The translations under genes and the position numbers were made by a program. The notes below the pieces were generated by a model. The model saw nothing but the letters and a program-made list of their open reading frames with translations, was not told the DNA's origin and searched no databases. Of a DNA stretch of 64,000 bases, positions 22,200 through 32,120 are shown in pieces. The stretch is from Ailurus styani (taxonomy: Eukaryota > Chordata > Mammalia > Carnivora > Ailuridae): NCBI GenBank assembly GCA_002007465.1, contig LNAC01000037.1:1544335-1608334 (forward strand), written 5' to 3'. Every line of letters begins with the position of its first letter. Position 1 is the first letter of the stretch.

Positions 22200-25100
22200 G
22201 TCTTTAAACATCATAATCATCTGTACCAACACAAACAGCAATTTTATTCATTCATTCATTTAAGAATAAAAATTTCAGAACAAGTAAAATCTTATGGACT
22301 ATGGCAAGCCAGCAAGTGGGGGAAGTCACTGAATTCAGTGAATCCATAATGAAATGCTCAACCAGATGGATAAACTCTTTAAGTGGTACTTCATGAAGAG
22401 ATTGCTTTCCTTCATGTCCTTTCGGAATTGTTATGAGTCATCTTCCTCTTCCTAACATGAATTAATTCTTTAAGATGGGGTTACGATCTTCCATAAATAT
22501 TGTCTCTAGTCCTGCACAGGGCAGGAGGCTCCCTCTACCCTTGAACTCTTATTTCAAGCATAGTCAGTACCAGATGCCTAAAACAAGTTCTGGACCCTTC
22601 CTCAAGCCCCCAGAGTCTTTATTTCTAATTCTAAGATTTTCCAAAATAGAATTGTTCTTGGACCTACAGATTTATTCAGCCCAAGTTACCATGTCAGGCC
22701 ATCTGGAAACCCTCCTTCCCCCCTCCCCAGGGTTCCTACACAGGTTCTCAGGTTCTTGAGCAGCCAGTAGAAGTCCTATATACCGTAAGGAAGGTAGATG
22801 ATTTTCCAATCACACTCCAAAGAGTATTAGTCTTGAGAGGGTGGGCTACAGAGAAGTCGTCTTTGACTTTAAATTCCATGTTTATGTTGCCAGGTGCAAG
22901 GCTTGTTGAAAGTCCTTCCCAGCAGTGGACAACTGACCTCATTTAAAAACCCATATGAAATAAGCTTCACCCAAGCCGGCCACTCCTTAGCCTCAGGACA
23001 GAACAAAATGCTGGAGGGGCGGAGGGGTGGGGATCAGGTCTGCTCAACCCCAGAGGGTTTTCTAATGACTCTGCCAGGAAGGTAGGAGGACCCCTGATGA
23101 TAAATAGATTGGAACAGCCTATTTTAAAATAGGCGCCGGGAACCTGGCTACGGAGTGTTTACTGTGTCGTCTCCTGGAGGTGACTAAGTGGGCAGGCATC
23201 TCCTGGAGGCCCGCCAGCAGAGCCCTGCCAGGAGGGACACTTCCCCGCCTCCCACACCCGGCCTCCTTCTTGCCCGAGTGCGCAGAGACCAGTCCATCCC
23301 ACTCAGCCATCAGCGGGGATGGCAAAGAGGGTGAGCGGGGGAGCCCACCGTTTCTTTTCAAATCCCTTCCAAATAGGGCTTCTCGCTGCAGCGTGTGTTC
23401 CTCGTCGGAGGAGGGTTGTGCTATTGGCTTCTTGCTTTGTGAACAGCACTGAGGCAGGCCCATCCCGGCCCCGGGGGTGGGGGGCGGGGAGGGCACCCTT
23501 GTAGGGATAGCGGAGCTCTGGTTGTTTGGGAGAGGGCCTTCCCCACCTGGCAAACTTCTGGAATCTCAAAGGTAGAACTCAGCACGGCCCCCAGCCCCCC
23601 ACCTCCGCTTTCCTCTCCACAGACCCCATCCTCCTCGACCTCCGGGGCTTTGGTCTGTGCTGGAAGAAATGAAACATATTTTCCAATGTGTTTTCTTTCT
23701 TTTTTAATAAAAATATCAAAGGCATACTTATCAGTGGCTGAGGAGGGAAAGCTGCGGCAAAGGCTATTTTGTAACTGGAACATGCCCGGTGCTATGACAC
23801 ACTCATCCAGGGGCCGCGGAAGATTGATGGCTGGACATGTGGGGGGAACTGCCACTGATTGAAATCAGACAACTGCAAGCTGTGAAGGAGAGCCAGGGGA
23901 AACCATTTTAACCACAGCCCTCAGTCTTAGCACACTTGGACCGGGCTTTTCCTGCCTGCAGTCTGCAGCGCGGGGCTCGGAGGCCCTCAGAGGCCAAGGG
24001 CAGAGTCAGGGGCCTCCACAGGCTCGGGCTCAAGGCACACGCCCTCTCGGGCTCTCCCTTTTTCAAAAGCCCCTGGCCCGACCGAGCACTGTCAATTACC
24101 CATCGCGGGCTCGGGGACTTGACATGCAACCCAAGCAGTCCACCTTCACAAGCAGACGACGACATAGTAGGGATGACCCCCTGCCCCCCACCCCTTCCCT
24201 GGCCTAAATGCCCCGATGCTACTACCATCCTTTCATTTTGTGCAGGATTCCTTTATGTGCTTTTCCCCCGGCAGGGGCAGAGCGGAAGGAAGTCATGGGA
24301 AATTGTCAGTGCATTACTTAGTACCCATCGCCAGGATCGCAGCCAGAGTTCAGGGTTGTTAACAATTGTGCCGCTATGCACTTGAACTGAGACATTTTTA
24401 TTTCATTAGGAGTGTCAGTTTACAGCCATTAGCTAAGCAGATTGGCCAGGACCGAAAGGCCTTTTTGGTGCCTTATCACCAGATCTCTCTTCCATTATTC
24501 AGGTCTTTAAAAAAGAGAGAAAGGGAAGGAGAGCAGCTTTAAACACATTATGTTTTGTGACTTGTCTCTATCCTCTGGCCCGAGCGGTCTGAAATAGGTT
24601 TTATTAGAAATCATCATTTAAATTCCTGCCCTGGAGTCTATCGCTCTCCCGTGTATAATGGTTCCCAGATCACGGAAAGTAGCAGAGAGGGTTTCCAATG
24701 GGCCGACATAATGTCAGTGACAATTCATTTTTTTGCCAGTTAGGACGCTGGTTTAATATCCTGAAAAAGGCACTTAACACCACCCTTTCATAACATCTGT
24801 CAGGGCCCGTCCAGGGGCTTGTTTCTCACACTGTGGGCTCCCGGGCTGTTTGGGGCCTTGCTCTGAAACATACTTCTCTCACAGGCCTCGGAATTCCTCA
24901 GACATCCAACCACCCCCAGCCCCGGGGCCCAGCACTCGCAGACCAGCTGTTACAACTTTCTAGGACACTCCTAAATTTTCTAAATGTGTGCCATATAAAA
25001 ATAAAATTTAGGACGGTGAGCGTTCGGGAGCTTTGTATGTAAGAATATAACTCATCCCGTGTCTTGGGGTCCATTATTCCCACATTCTTCCGCAGCCCTG

Positions 25101-25390
25101 GCAGCTTCCTCTGGTTTCAGAATACTCCGGCAGGAATCTCAAGACTTAAGATTTGGGTCAAGAGATCATCGTTTCCTTTTTCTTCCTTTAAAGTCCCATT
25201 TTTATTTGAAAAGAAAAAAACAAGTACAAAAATGTTGAGCGAAAACGTTAATACGCTCTTTCCTGGGATTTAGTGATGGTTAAGGTTGCATCACATTTGC
25301 TGTCAATAGCTCACTCTCTCTCCATTCTACTCCCACAGACAGTCACGCACTAGCTCGATAAGCTCACACAAACACACATTCAGGAACAGT
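22200..25390. promoter_or_regulatory. Transposon-free, partly GC-rich island; candidate regulatory (enhancer-like) region
   Basis: No SINE, L1, L2 or LTR signature is visible for about 3.2 kb, in a window where such gaps are uncommon. The section 23115-24210 is visibly richer in G+C and CpG (for example 'ggcgccggg', 'ctcgctgcagcgtg', 'cctcgtcggagg', 'ggggccgcgg', 'cagcgcggggctcgg') than the AT-rich surroundings. The following section, 24240-25060, holds short motif-like words: CTTATCA (GATA type), GATTGGCC (inverted CCAAT), CTGTCA (MEIS/TGIF type), and GGTGCCTTATCACC with matching GGTG...CACC ends. Many overlapping ORFs of 60-149 codons occur on both strands, as expected from low stop density in GC-rich DNA; none shows a domain, and I do not call them genes. 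Function is inference from composition and the absence of repeats. Confidence 0.4.
23117..23134. promoter_or_regulatory. 18-bp perfect palindrome GCCTATTTTAAAATAGGC
   Basis: The sequence equals its own reverse complement. It resembles an over-long CArG/MEF2-type site (CC, twelve A/T, GG) but fits neither the SRF (six A/T) nor the strict MEF2 consensus. It sits exactly at the switch from AT-rich to GC-rich sequence ('...aaaataggcgccggg'). Confidence 0.5.
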
Positions 25391-25394
25391 AGCT

Positions 25395-25500
25395 ACACTG
25401 GTGATGAGCATAGCACAATGTACACACTTGCTGTATCACTTTGGTGTACTCCTGAAACTAACGTGATGCCGTGTGTCAGCCGTGCTTTGGTAAAAATAAC
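25395..25500 (+). mobile_element. L1 3' terminal fragment
   Basis: 'ctggtgatgagcatagcacaatgtacacac', 'gtgtactcctgaaactaac', 'gccgtgtgtcagcc' match the terminal L1 3' UTR, compare 'tacatctgaaactaacataatg' at about 51755. The usual terminal 'caataaa' is degraded to 'ggtaaaaataac'. Confidence 0.6.
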
Positions 25501-25884
25501 GAACACGCACACTCATTTGCAAAACCACCCTCACACTCTCTTGTACACACAGACACTCATGCAACCCTCTCTGGAACCATTTCAAAGTCAGTTGTAAACA
25601 ATCTGACTCAATGTTTCTAACTATATCAGTGCATTTCCTAAAAACCATATAACAATACCTTATCACACTAGAAAATTCATAAAAATTTCAGGATATAATC
25701 TACTATCCATTCCATATTCATATATCTCCAGTTATCCCTAGTAGACTTTTATAGCTCTTTTTCCCCTACTCCAAAATTCAGTCAAGATTCATGGTGGCAT
25801 CTGGGTGTGTTTCGTTTTGTTTTGTTCTGTGTTTATGAGGATTTTTTTTTTTAAGACTCCAGGTCAGTTGTCTTTTAGAGTGCC

Positions 25885-26170
25885 CCTTCAAGTTTTTGGT
25901 TACCTTTGTTACTGAAATATAATAGACAATGAGGTATACAAATCATAAGTGAACTGTTCTGTGAATTTTTACGAAGTGAACACACTTACGTAACTTGCAC
26001 CCGAATCGAGTTATGTAGCATGACCTGGAGCCCTAGCCTCACACAAGCTCTATCCCAGGCATTGACTGCCCTCAGTGGAAAGTGACCCCTACTCTGGCTC
26101 CCATCACCGTGGGTTAATTTTCTTCCCCTTCATTCTTCAAACTGTGTTTAGTTAGAGCTCTAGGTGGCAC
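25885..26170 (-). mobile_element. Old L1 3' UTR fragment, antisense
   Basis: 'ttactgaaatataatagacaatgagg', 'gaatttttacgaagtgaacacac', 'acctggagccctagcctc' follow a known antisense old-L1 3' UTR ('ttgaaatataattgacat', 'gtgaatttttacaaagtgaac', 'ccccagaagcccccctc'). Confidence 0.55.
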
Positions 26171-26439
26171 AGGGAGTCTACTCCGGCTGGTGTCTGGATG
26201 AGGTCTCTTTTTAGCACATGCTATACCAAAATGGATGGCTCGTCGATTTCAGAGCTCTGGGAGAAACCTGTCTTAGAAACAACTATGCACATGCCTCTTA
26301 ATCCCACAGTAGCCAGTGAATTAAAATTTTAAGAACCTGTAATGTTGTTAGCGTTTTAATATTGTTTCTCAATTAGATATTATACTAGTTGCATTAGATT
26401 CCTAGCAAGTTTAAGCCAAAAAAAAAAAAAGAATAAAAC

Positions 26440-26666
26440 CTTAAAAAACCTAGGAGTGGCTGTCTGGCTCCGTTGGTTAAGCATCTGCTTTCGGCTCAGG
26501 TCATGATCCCAGGGTCCTGGGATGGCTGACAGACTCTGCTTAGCGGGGAGCTTGCTTCTCCCTCTTCCTCTGCCCCTCCTCCCTGCTGGTTCACTGGCTC
26601 TCTCTCTCTCAAATAAATAAATAAAATCTTCAAAAAAAAAAAGAAAAAGCACAACTTAAGAAACCT
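26440..26666 (+). mobile_element. Can-SINE, plus strand
   Basis: The body at about 26452-26654 contains 'ggttaagcatctgctttcgg', 'ctcaggtcatgatcccaggg', 'gcggggagcttgcttctccc' and an AAATAAATAAATAAAATCTTC/poly(A) tail. The head is mutated ('ggagtggctgtctggctc'). Flanks 'cttaaaaaacct' (26440-26451) and 'cttaagaaacct' (26655-26666) are a near-perfect target-site duplication. Confidence 0.92.
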
Positions 26667-26880
26667 AAACTCTAGGTTGTTTACTAAATGTTCTTTCCTT
26701 ACCTTTAGGGAATTAGATGATAAAACAAAAAGATCACTGAATGGAATACATCTTTATGTTATAATAAAAAATTATTACTTAGAGAAATTGAAAACAGATT
26801 CTTCAAGAGCAAGCAATATAAAGAACACATCATACAGCATGGCCTTCAGCAAAAGCCATGGCTTCTCTATTGTGTCTTTT

Positions 26881-27119
26881 AAAAGTGATATTCTAGGGGC
26901 ACCTGGGTGGCTCAGTTGGTTAAGCATCCAACTCTTGATTTCTGCTCAGGTCATGATCTCAGGCTCATGACATTGAGCCTCACGTCAAACTTCACGTTGA
27001 GCCCCACATTGGGCTCCACGCTGGATGGAGCCTGCTTAGATTCTCTCTCCCTTCCCTCTGCCTCTTCCTGCTCTCTCCCCCTCTCTAGAAAATAAAAATA
27101 AAATAAAAGCAATATTCTA
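26881..27119 (+). mobile_element. Can-SINE, plus strand, with TSDs
   Basis: The element spans 26896-27104 with an intact head 'ggggcacctgggtggctcag' and an internally longer 'gagcctcacgtcaaac...gagccccacattggg' region, apparently a small internal duplication of the body. Flanks 'aaaagtgatattcta' (26881-26895) and 'aaaagcaatattcta' (27105-27119) differ by one base. Confidence 0.95.
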
Positions 27120-28577
27120 TTTTCTTTATAGTTGTTGAATCTCCTAATATTTGGGGAAATTGGAAGGGATTTTCATACTAAAATTTTAAGTATGAGGAGC
27201 TAGTGATGACTTTAAACATCCATTTTATATTCATACGCTTATAGTCAACTTCCATCTTACTAAATTTGACCACGGAATGATGGTAATTGCCTCTTTATTG
27301 TGGTTCTTTCATTCCCTGGCAAATATTATTAGTGTTTTGGCTCCGAATATAATCTTATTTTGGAAGCCTGCTAGCAACACAAAGGCAAAAGCTCAGAGTT
27401 GGCTTGGGGTCACTCACAGTCTTTGTTTGAATGCCACAAATTACAGTATTTAAGAACTGGACCAGAGTCATAATTCTGAAGGGGGGGGTAAACAATTACA
27501 GAGTTCAGATAAAATTAGGGCAGATATTAAGATTTGATGTCACATTCTTACAGGGAGTGTCCTGAAATCTTTAAAGCGGTAAGAGTTTAGGAAGTAAGGA
27601 TTTCCATCTCTTTTAAGTCATGGCTTCTTCAACCACATTAGAGAATTTAACCAATTTCCAGCTTAAAACTGGTATCAAATACTGCAAACTCTGTCAGATC
27701 ATCACACATCCTCAACATCACCCAACACAAATTTGATTGTGACGTTTGCAGGAATTTCCGTATGGCTGCAGTTTTATGAATTGTTACTCAGCTCTTCTCA
27801 TTCAAGTTATGCCTCTCTTCTCTCTACCTCAACTGGTAACTGGTTCCTCTAGTTATTCACCTTCCATACAAAAGCTTAGAAGTAGAATTTTCAGTGTTAA
27901 CCTTGGTTAGGTAAATAACACAACAATTACATCTAATTTTACCAGTTCAGTATAATTAATTTTCTGTCATATAAGCAAAAGAAGAGAAGTAAAGCACAAT
28001 ACAATAAAAAAATACTTCAACTGTTTCAACCAGCCTGGAAGTCAAATGCTACTAATAGGTAGATGTTTGTACAACTGCCTAATAGTGACATTTGCAATAT
28101 ATTGAAACACTTACAGAAAACAATGATCTGTCATTTTTAATACATAGTGAAGAAATAAGATCTCTATCGTGATTTCATATTAGATGTGTTTTTGTTTAGC
28201 TATTTTATAATAAATATTTTGCATTTTAAGACTGTAAGATTGTGTTAAAAACAGAGTGAATATATTTCCTGACAAATATAAAGCTCGTTACTTTCATTTT
28301 AGATAATTTGCTGAAAAATGGTGATGCTCAGTGAAACAATGAGAAAAAGAGAACTGAAAAATGCAACTTGCATTGAATATCAGAAATTGTAAAGAAAATC
28401 TTTCAAATATGAAACTTGTTAATAAGAATAACTCTTACCTTCATAGAAAGTATATAGTTACTTCTAGTGAGAAATGATCTTAGAAAATGTTCCTTAACAT
28501 TTTATTTTGAAATCAGAGACATTAAAATAATGTGATTTGCCCAAGTTTATGCAGGTCGACAATGGAAACTTTGAAAG
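27120..28577. other. No gene or clear repeat recognised
   Basis: AT-rich unique sequence with no transposon signature. The part 27360-27830 has balanced composition and no repeats and might hold conserved non-coding sequence, but nothing specific can be claimed. Confidence 0.4.
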
Positions 28578-28655
28578 TCTATTCATTCAGCTAATAGTTC
28601 CCGAGTGTCTACTATGTGATAAACACTGCACTTGGCCTCTGGACTCCTAATGCCT
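28578..28655 (-). repeat. L2/MIR-type short fragment, antisense
   Basis: 'attcattcagctaatagttcccgagtgtctactatgtgataaacactgc' resembles the antisense L2 terminus ('attcattcaacaaatatttattgagcacctactatgtgccaggcactg'). Confidence 0.45.
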
Positions 28656-28689
28656 TGACTTTTCTTCTATTCTAGAAGAATGTTTTGAT

Positions 28690-28965
28690 TGCAAATAATA
28701 TAAATTCAGCTCAAACTGGCCTAAAAAATAAAGGGTACTTATTTGCTCACGTGACTGAAGCAATTCTAGAAGAACATGGTTATTTTATCTGTTTTCTCTT
28801 CCGTGTGCCCACTTCATACTCTGGCGGCTCCCCATAATTTCAAGGATGGGTGCTTTCTCACCTACATTGGGGAGAGGAGAGAGAGTGATAAAGAATGAGA
28901 ATCAAATTGGATTATACGCTCATCCCTAGCTCTACTGGGTGGCCATAAAGCCTAAAATGATAGTT
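28690..28965 (-). repeat. Ancient LTR-like repeat, antisense (same family as 16390-16810)
   Basis: 'aattcagctcaaactggcc', 'gtacttatttgctcacgtgactgaag' and 'gggtgctttctcacctac' are the antisense counterpart of the repeat at 16390-16810, whose end reads 'gaaccaatttgaattgac'. The family name is not assigned. Confidence 0.45.
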
Positions 28966-29129
28966 CTGGAAAGAGATATTTGCTATTTCTACAACAAATT
29001 TTTTTTTGAGTTTAGAATAAAACTGTAAGTTAAAATATAGTTTTGAATAAGATTGTGTTGATATTTTCCTCATTTTTCTGAGGTTTTTGTTGTTATTGTG
29101 GTGAGAACACTTAATAGAAGATCAACCCT

Positions 29130-30160
29130 TTAAAATGTTTAAGTCCACAAAACAGTATTAATTACAGGGAGAGTGTTTTAAAGTACACCTCTAGAACTCA
29201 TTTATCTCATGGAACTGAAACCTTATGCGTGTTGAACAACAGCTTCCTACTTTCCCTTCTCCCTACCCTTCACAACCATTTACCCTCTATAAGGTTGACC
29301 ATTTTAGATTCCCCATTCAAAGGAATCATGCTTCTGCACTTGGCCTGACTTCGCTTAGCGTAACGTCCTCCAGGTTCATTCATGGTCTCAGATAGGGCAT
29401 GATTTGCTTCTTTGGTAAGACTGAGTGATATGCCATGGTAAATATATACTGCATTTTCTTTATCTATTCATCTGCCAATAGATATTTAGATTTTCACATC
29501 TCAGCTATTGTGAATAATGTTTCAGTAAATAAAGGAGTGCATATGTCGCTCCAAGATCCTGATTTCAATTCTTTTGGGTACATACCCAGAAGTGAGATTG
29601 CTAGATCATAGGGTAGTTTTTTTTTTTTTTAAGATTTTATTTATTTATTTGACACAGAGAGAGAGAGATTACAAGTAGGCAGAGAGGCAGGCAGAGAGAC
29701 AGGGAGAGGAGGAAGCAGGCTCCCTGCCGAGCAGAGAGACCGATGCGGGCCTCAATCCCAGGACGCCGAGATCATGACCTGAGCCGAAAGCAGGGGCTTT
29801 AACCCACTGAGCCACCCAGGCGCCTTCATAGGGTAGTTTTATTAATTTTTTGACAAGTAACCTGATTTAAAAATAGGGAAAAACACTGGAATAGACATTT
29901 TCCAAGGAAGACATACAAATGGCCAACAGGTATATGAAAAGTTGCTCAACCTCACTCATAAGCAGCAAAACACAAATCAAACCCACAGTGAAATATGACC
30001 TCACACCTGATAGGATGATTATTATAAAAAATAATGATAACAAGTGTTGGAGAATATGTGAAAAAATTAGAACTCTTGTCCACTGTTGGTAGGGATGTAA
30101 AATGGTGCCATTGCTATGGAAAATGGTATGAGGGGGTTCTCAAAAAAAGATAGATGTAGT
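29130..30160 (-). mobile_element. L1 with 5' inversion (twin-priming type), carrying a Can-SINE
   Basis: From about 29130 to 29858 the sequence is antisense L1 3' UTR and ORF2 tail ('ttattcatctgccaatag', 'ttttgggtacatacccagaagtgagattgctagatcatagggtag'). From about 29862 to 30150 it is sense L1 ORF2 ('tagacattttccaaggaag', 'catacaaatggccaacagg', 'gtaaaatggtgcc'). The sense block ends at '...gggttctcaaaaaa', and the antisense block begins, read on the minus strand, with 'tcaaaaaattaataaaac'. In an intact L1 these points are adjacent, so the structure is one L1 whose 5' part is inverted. Confidence 0.8.
29606..29840 (-). mobile_element. Can-SINE, minus strand, young, perfect 15-bp TSDs
   Basis: The SINE at 29621-29825 is flanked by identical 'tcatagggtagtttt' at 29606-29620 and 29826-29840. 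The body carries the presumed mustelid form ('attacaagtaggcagagagg' = antisense 'ctacttgtaatc'). It inserted into the antisense half of an L1. Confidence 0.97.
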
Positions 30161-30289
30161 TCTATATGTCTCTTAAATACTCAATCATTGAATATCAAAT
30201 ACTCATCATTGAATATCAAAACAAGCAACAGTGGAGATTGACAGACATATAAATATGGTGTTTCAGTGAGATATATCAGAAAGTTAAAA

Positions 30290-30335
30290 AAGATGAAGAA
30301 GGAGGAGGAGAAGGGGAAGAAGAAGAAAAGAAAAT
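30290..30335. repeat. Purine-rich (GAA/GGA)n stretch
   Basis: A run of A/G only, including 'gaagaaggaggaggagaagg', lies just downstream of the inverted L1 and is not connected to a SINE tail. Immediately before it, at about 30183-30222, 'catcattgaatatcaaa' type words repeat in tandem. Confidence 0.75.
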
Positions 30336-31634
30336 CCATCTGGGCAAACCAGGAGAAGAAAGCTCTCTGATGTAAGTTCAGAATTTATGGTTATTAAATA
30401 CCAGAGGCAACAACAGGCATGAAGCTTTCATAGATTACACCAATAACGCTTTCATTTAAATTCAAGAATCATTATTATTTTTTTTACTTACTTGGGTTCT
30501 AAATCCAAGCATAAAAGGACAAAACAACAGAAGAAAAATTATCCATGTGACCCTAGTACACTAGGACATATGCATGGGTACCAAACCCATGCATACACAT
30601 TTTATGCAAACATTTGTCAGAAAATAAAGATAAATTTTAATGTCATTCTTGTTTCCCATCAAAATAAAAATTTCCTGGAAACAAAAATGGTCTGATTCCA
30701 TCAAGGACAAAATTAGTGGTAGGAAATATTTCAAATTAAATTACTTCTCGGCCTTAGATTCTCCAGCATAATCACTTCACTTTCCTATGTCAGAGAACAA
30801 TCAGGCAATAAAATGAGAAAATAAAAGAGAGAAAAGACTATGCAGAAGGAAGAAAGTAGGGAAATCACGGAGGACATGTCTGAACCATTTTCACTAACCA
30901 TTTCCATCCAAAGGCATTCCCCAAATTTGGCATATCATCTTAAGTTTCTAGCTGTATCTGCGCCCTGCCCCTTGTGATAATTAGGGTCACAGAAACTAGT
31001 GGATCATGGACTGGTTTGATTTGTTTCAACACTATCTTCCAAATACAGGTATTTTCTCTAAAAGTAGTTTTGAGGAAGTATAAAAAAATGGCATGGTTAA
31101 GTTTTGAAATGTTTTCCTAAAGCAGTTTGGTCTAACCAGAGTCTCTTCTCTGCATCTCATTCTTTAACTCATTTGCTATTTGGATTTCAAACCCAAATAT
31201 TAGGTTGGAACTATCCTCTCAAAAATTGCCAGTAATATCCTAATCATTACGTTCTGAGAACTTTCCTTTATGTCCATCCTCTTCACTTTTTTATAGCTAG
31301 TGGTCCTCACATGAGGTGATTCTAATGTGAAACTGTCATTGAGAATTACTACAGTGGCTATTCACAGTAACGATCCCCTGAATTCTCCCAAACTCTTTCC
31401 ACCCTTCACTTTGGTAGTTATGCCTTGGTTCTTCTGCTATTATTCTAAATAACTCCACAACTATTGCTTCTCTTGCCTCCCTAAATCCTAATGGCATCTC
31501 TCTCCTCATCCACACTCAAAGCTATACAAATCCCCTTCCATGTCAACTTATCATTCTTTTGCTCACCAAACCCATCCTTTCCCCCTCATCTTCTTGATTT
31601 TCCTTTTAAAAAAATACTTAAAATAACAGTAATG
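30336..31634. other. No gene or clear repeat recognised
   Basis: AT-rich unique sequence with short ORFs only and no convincing repeat family. Confidence 0.4.
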
Positions 31635-31858
31635 AAAATAATACATTTTTTTAAAAGATTTTATTTATTTATTTGACACACAGAGAGAGATTACAAGTAG
31701 GCAGAGAGGCAGGCAGAGAGAGAGAGGAGGAAGCAGGCTCCCTGCAGAGCAGAGAGCCCGATGCTGGCCTCGATCCCAGGACCCTGAGATCATGATCTGA
31801 GCCAAAGGCAGAGGCTTTAACCCACTGAGCCACCCAGGCGCCCCAAAATAATACAATT
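31635..31858 (-). mobile_element. Can-SINE, minus strand, with TSDs
   Basis: The SINE at 31649-31844 is flanked by 'aaaataatacattt' (31635-31648) and 'aaaataatacaattt' (31845-31859). It is the young presumed-mustelid form, with 'attacaagtaggcagagagg' and the antisense head 'actgagccacccaggcgcccc'. Confidence 0.96.
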
Positions 31859-31993
31859 TAATAATTTTAAAAAACGGACATCAAAGCCACTGCAAGAGAC
31901 AACTGAAACAAGAATTTTGAGGGGTAAACCTGAGCATCAGCATTTTTAAAAGCTTTCCAGGGGTTCCAATGCAAAAGTCAAGAATATTACTAA

Positions 31994-32120
31994 CCAAAAT
32001 TCAATATTTCATAAAACTTATTCTGGTTGTACTCATGTTTTTCCTTCATCTAGAACANCCAAAATTCAATATTTCATAAAACTTATTCTGGTTGTACTCA
32101 TGTTTTTCCTTCATCTAGAA
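31994..32120. repeat. Exact 62-bp direct duplication across an N (probable assembly artefact)
   Basis: Bases 31994-32055 and 32059-32120 are identical by eye, separated by 'ca' and a single N at 32058. An exact repeat abutting an undetermined base is the signature of two contig ends joined without merging their overlap. The true genome probably has one copy. Confidence 0.9.

Noticed and set aside
23119..24385. Cluster of overlapping ORFs on both strands (up to 149 codons)
   Set aside because: Long ORFs in several frames at once are expected in GC-rich DNA with few stops. None shows a domain or consistent start, and the frames contradict each other.
31994..32120. CRISPR-like or genuine tandem repeat
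   Set aside because: Two copies only, around an N, in a mammalian genome. Assembly overlap explains it better.
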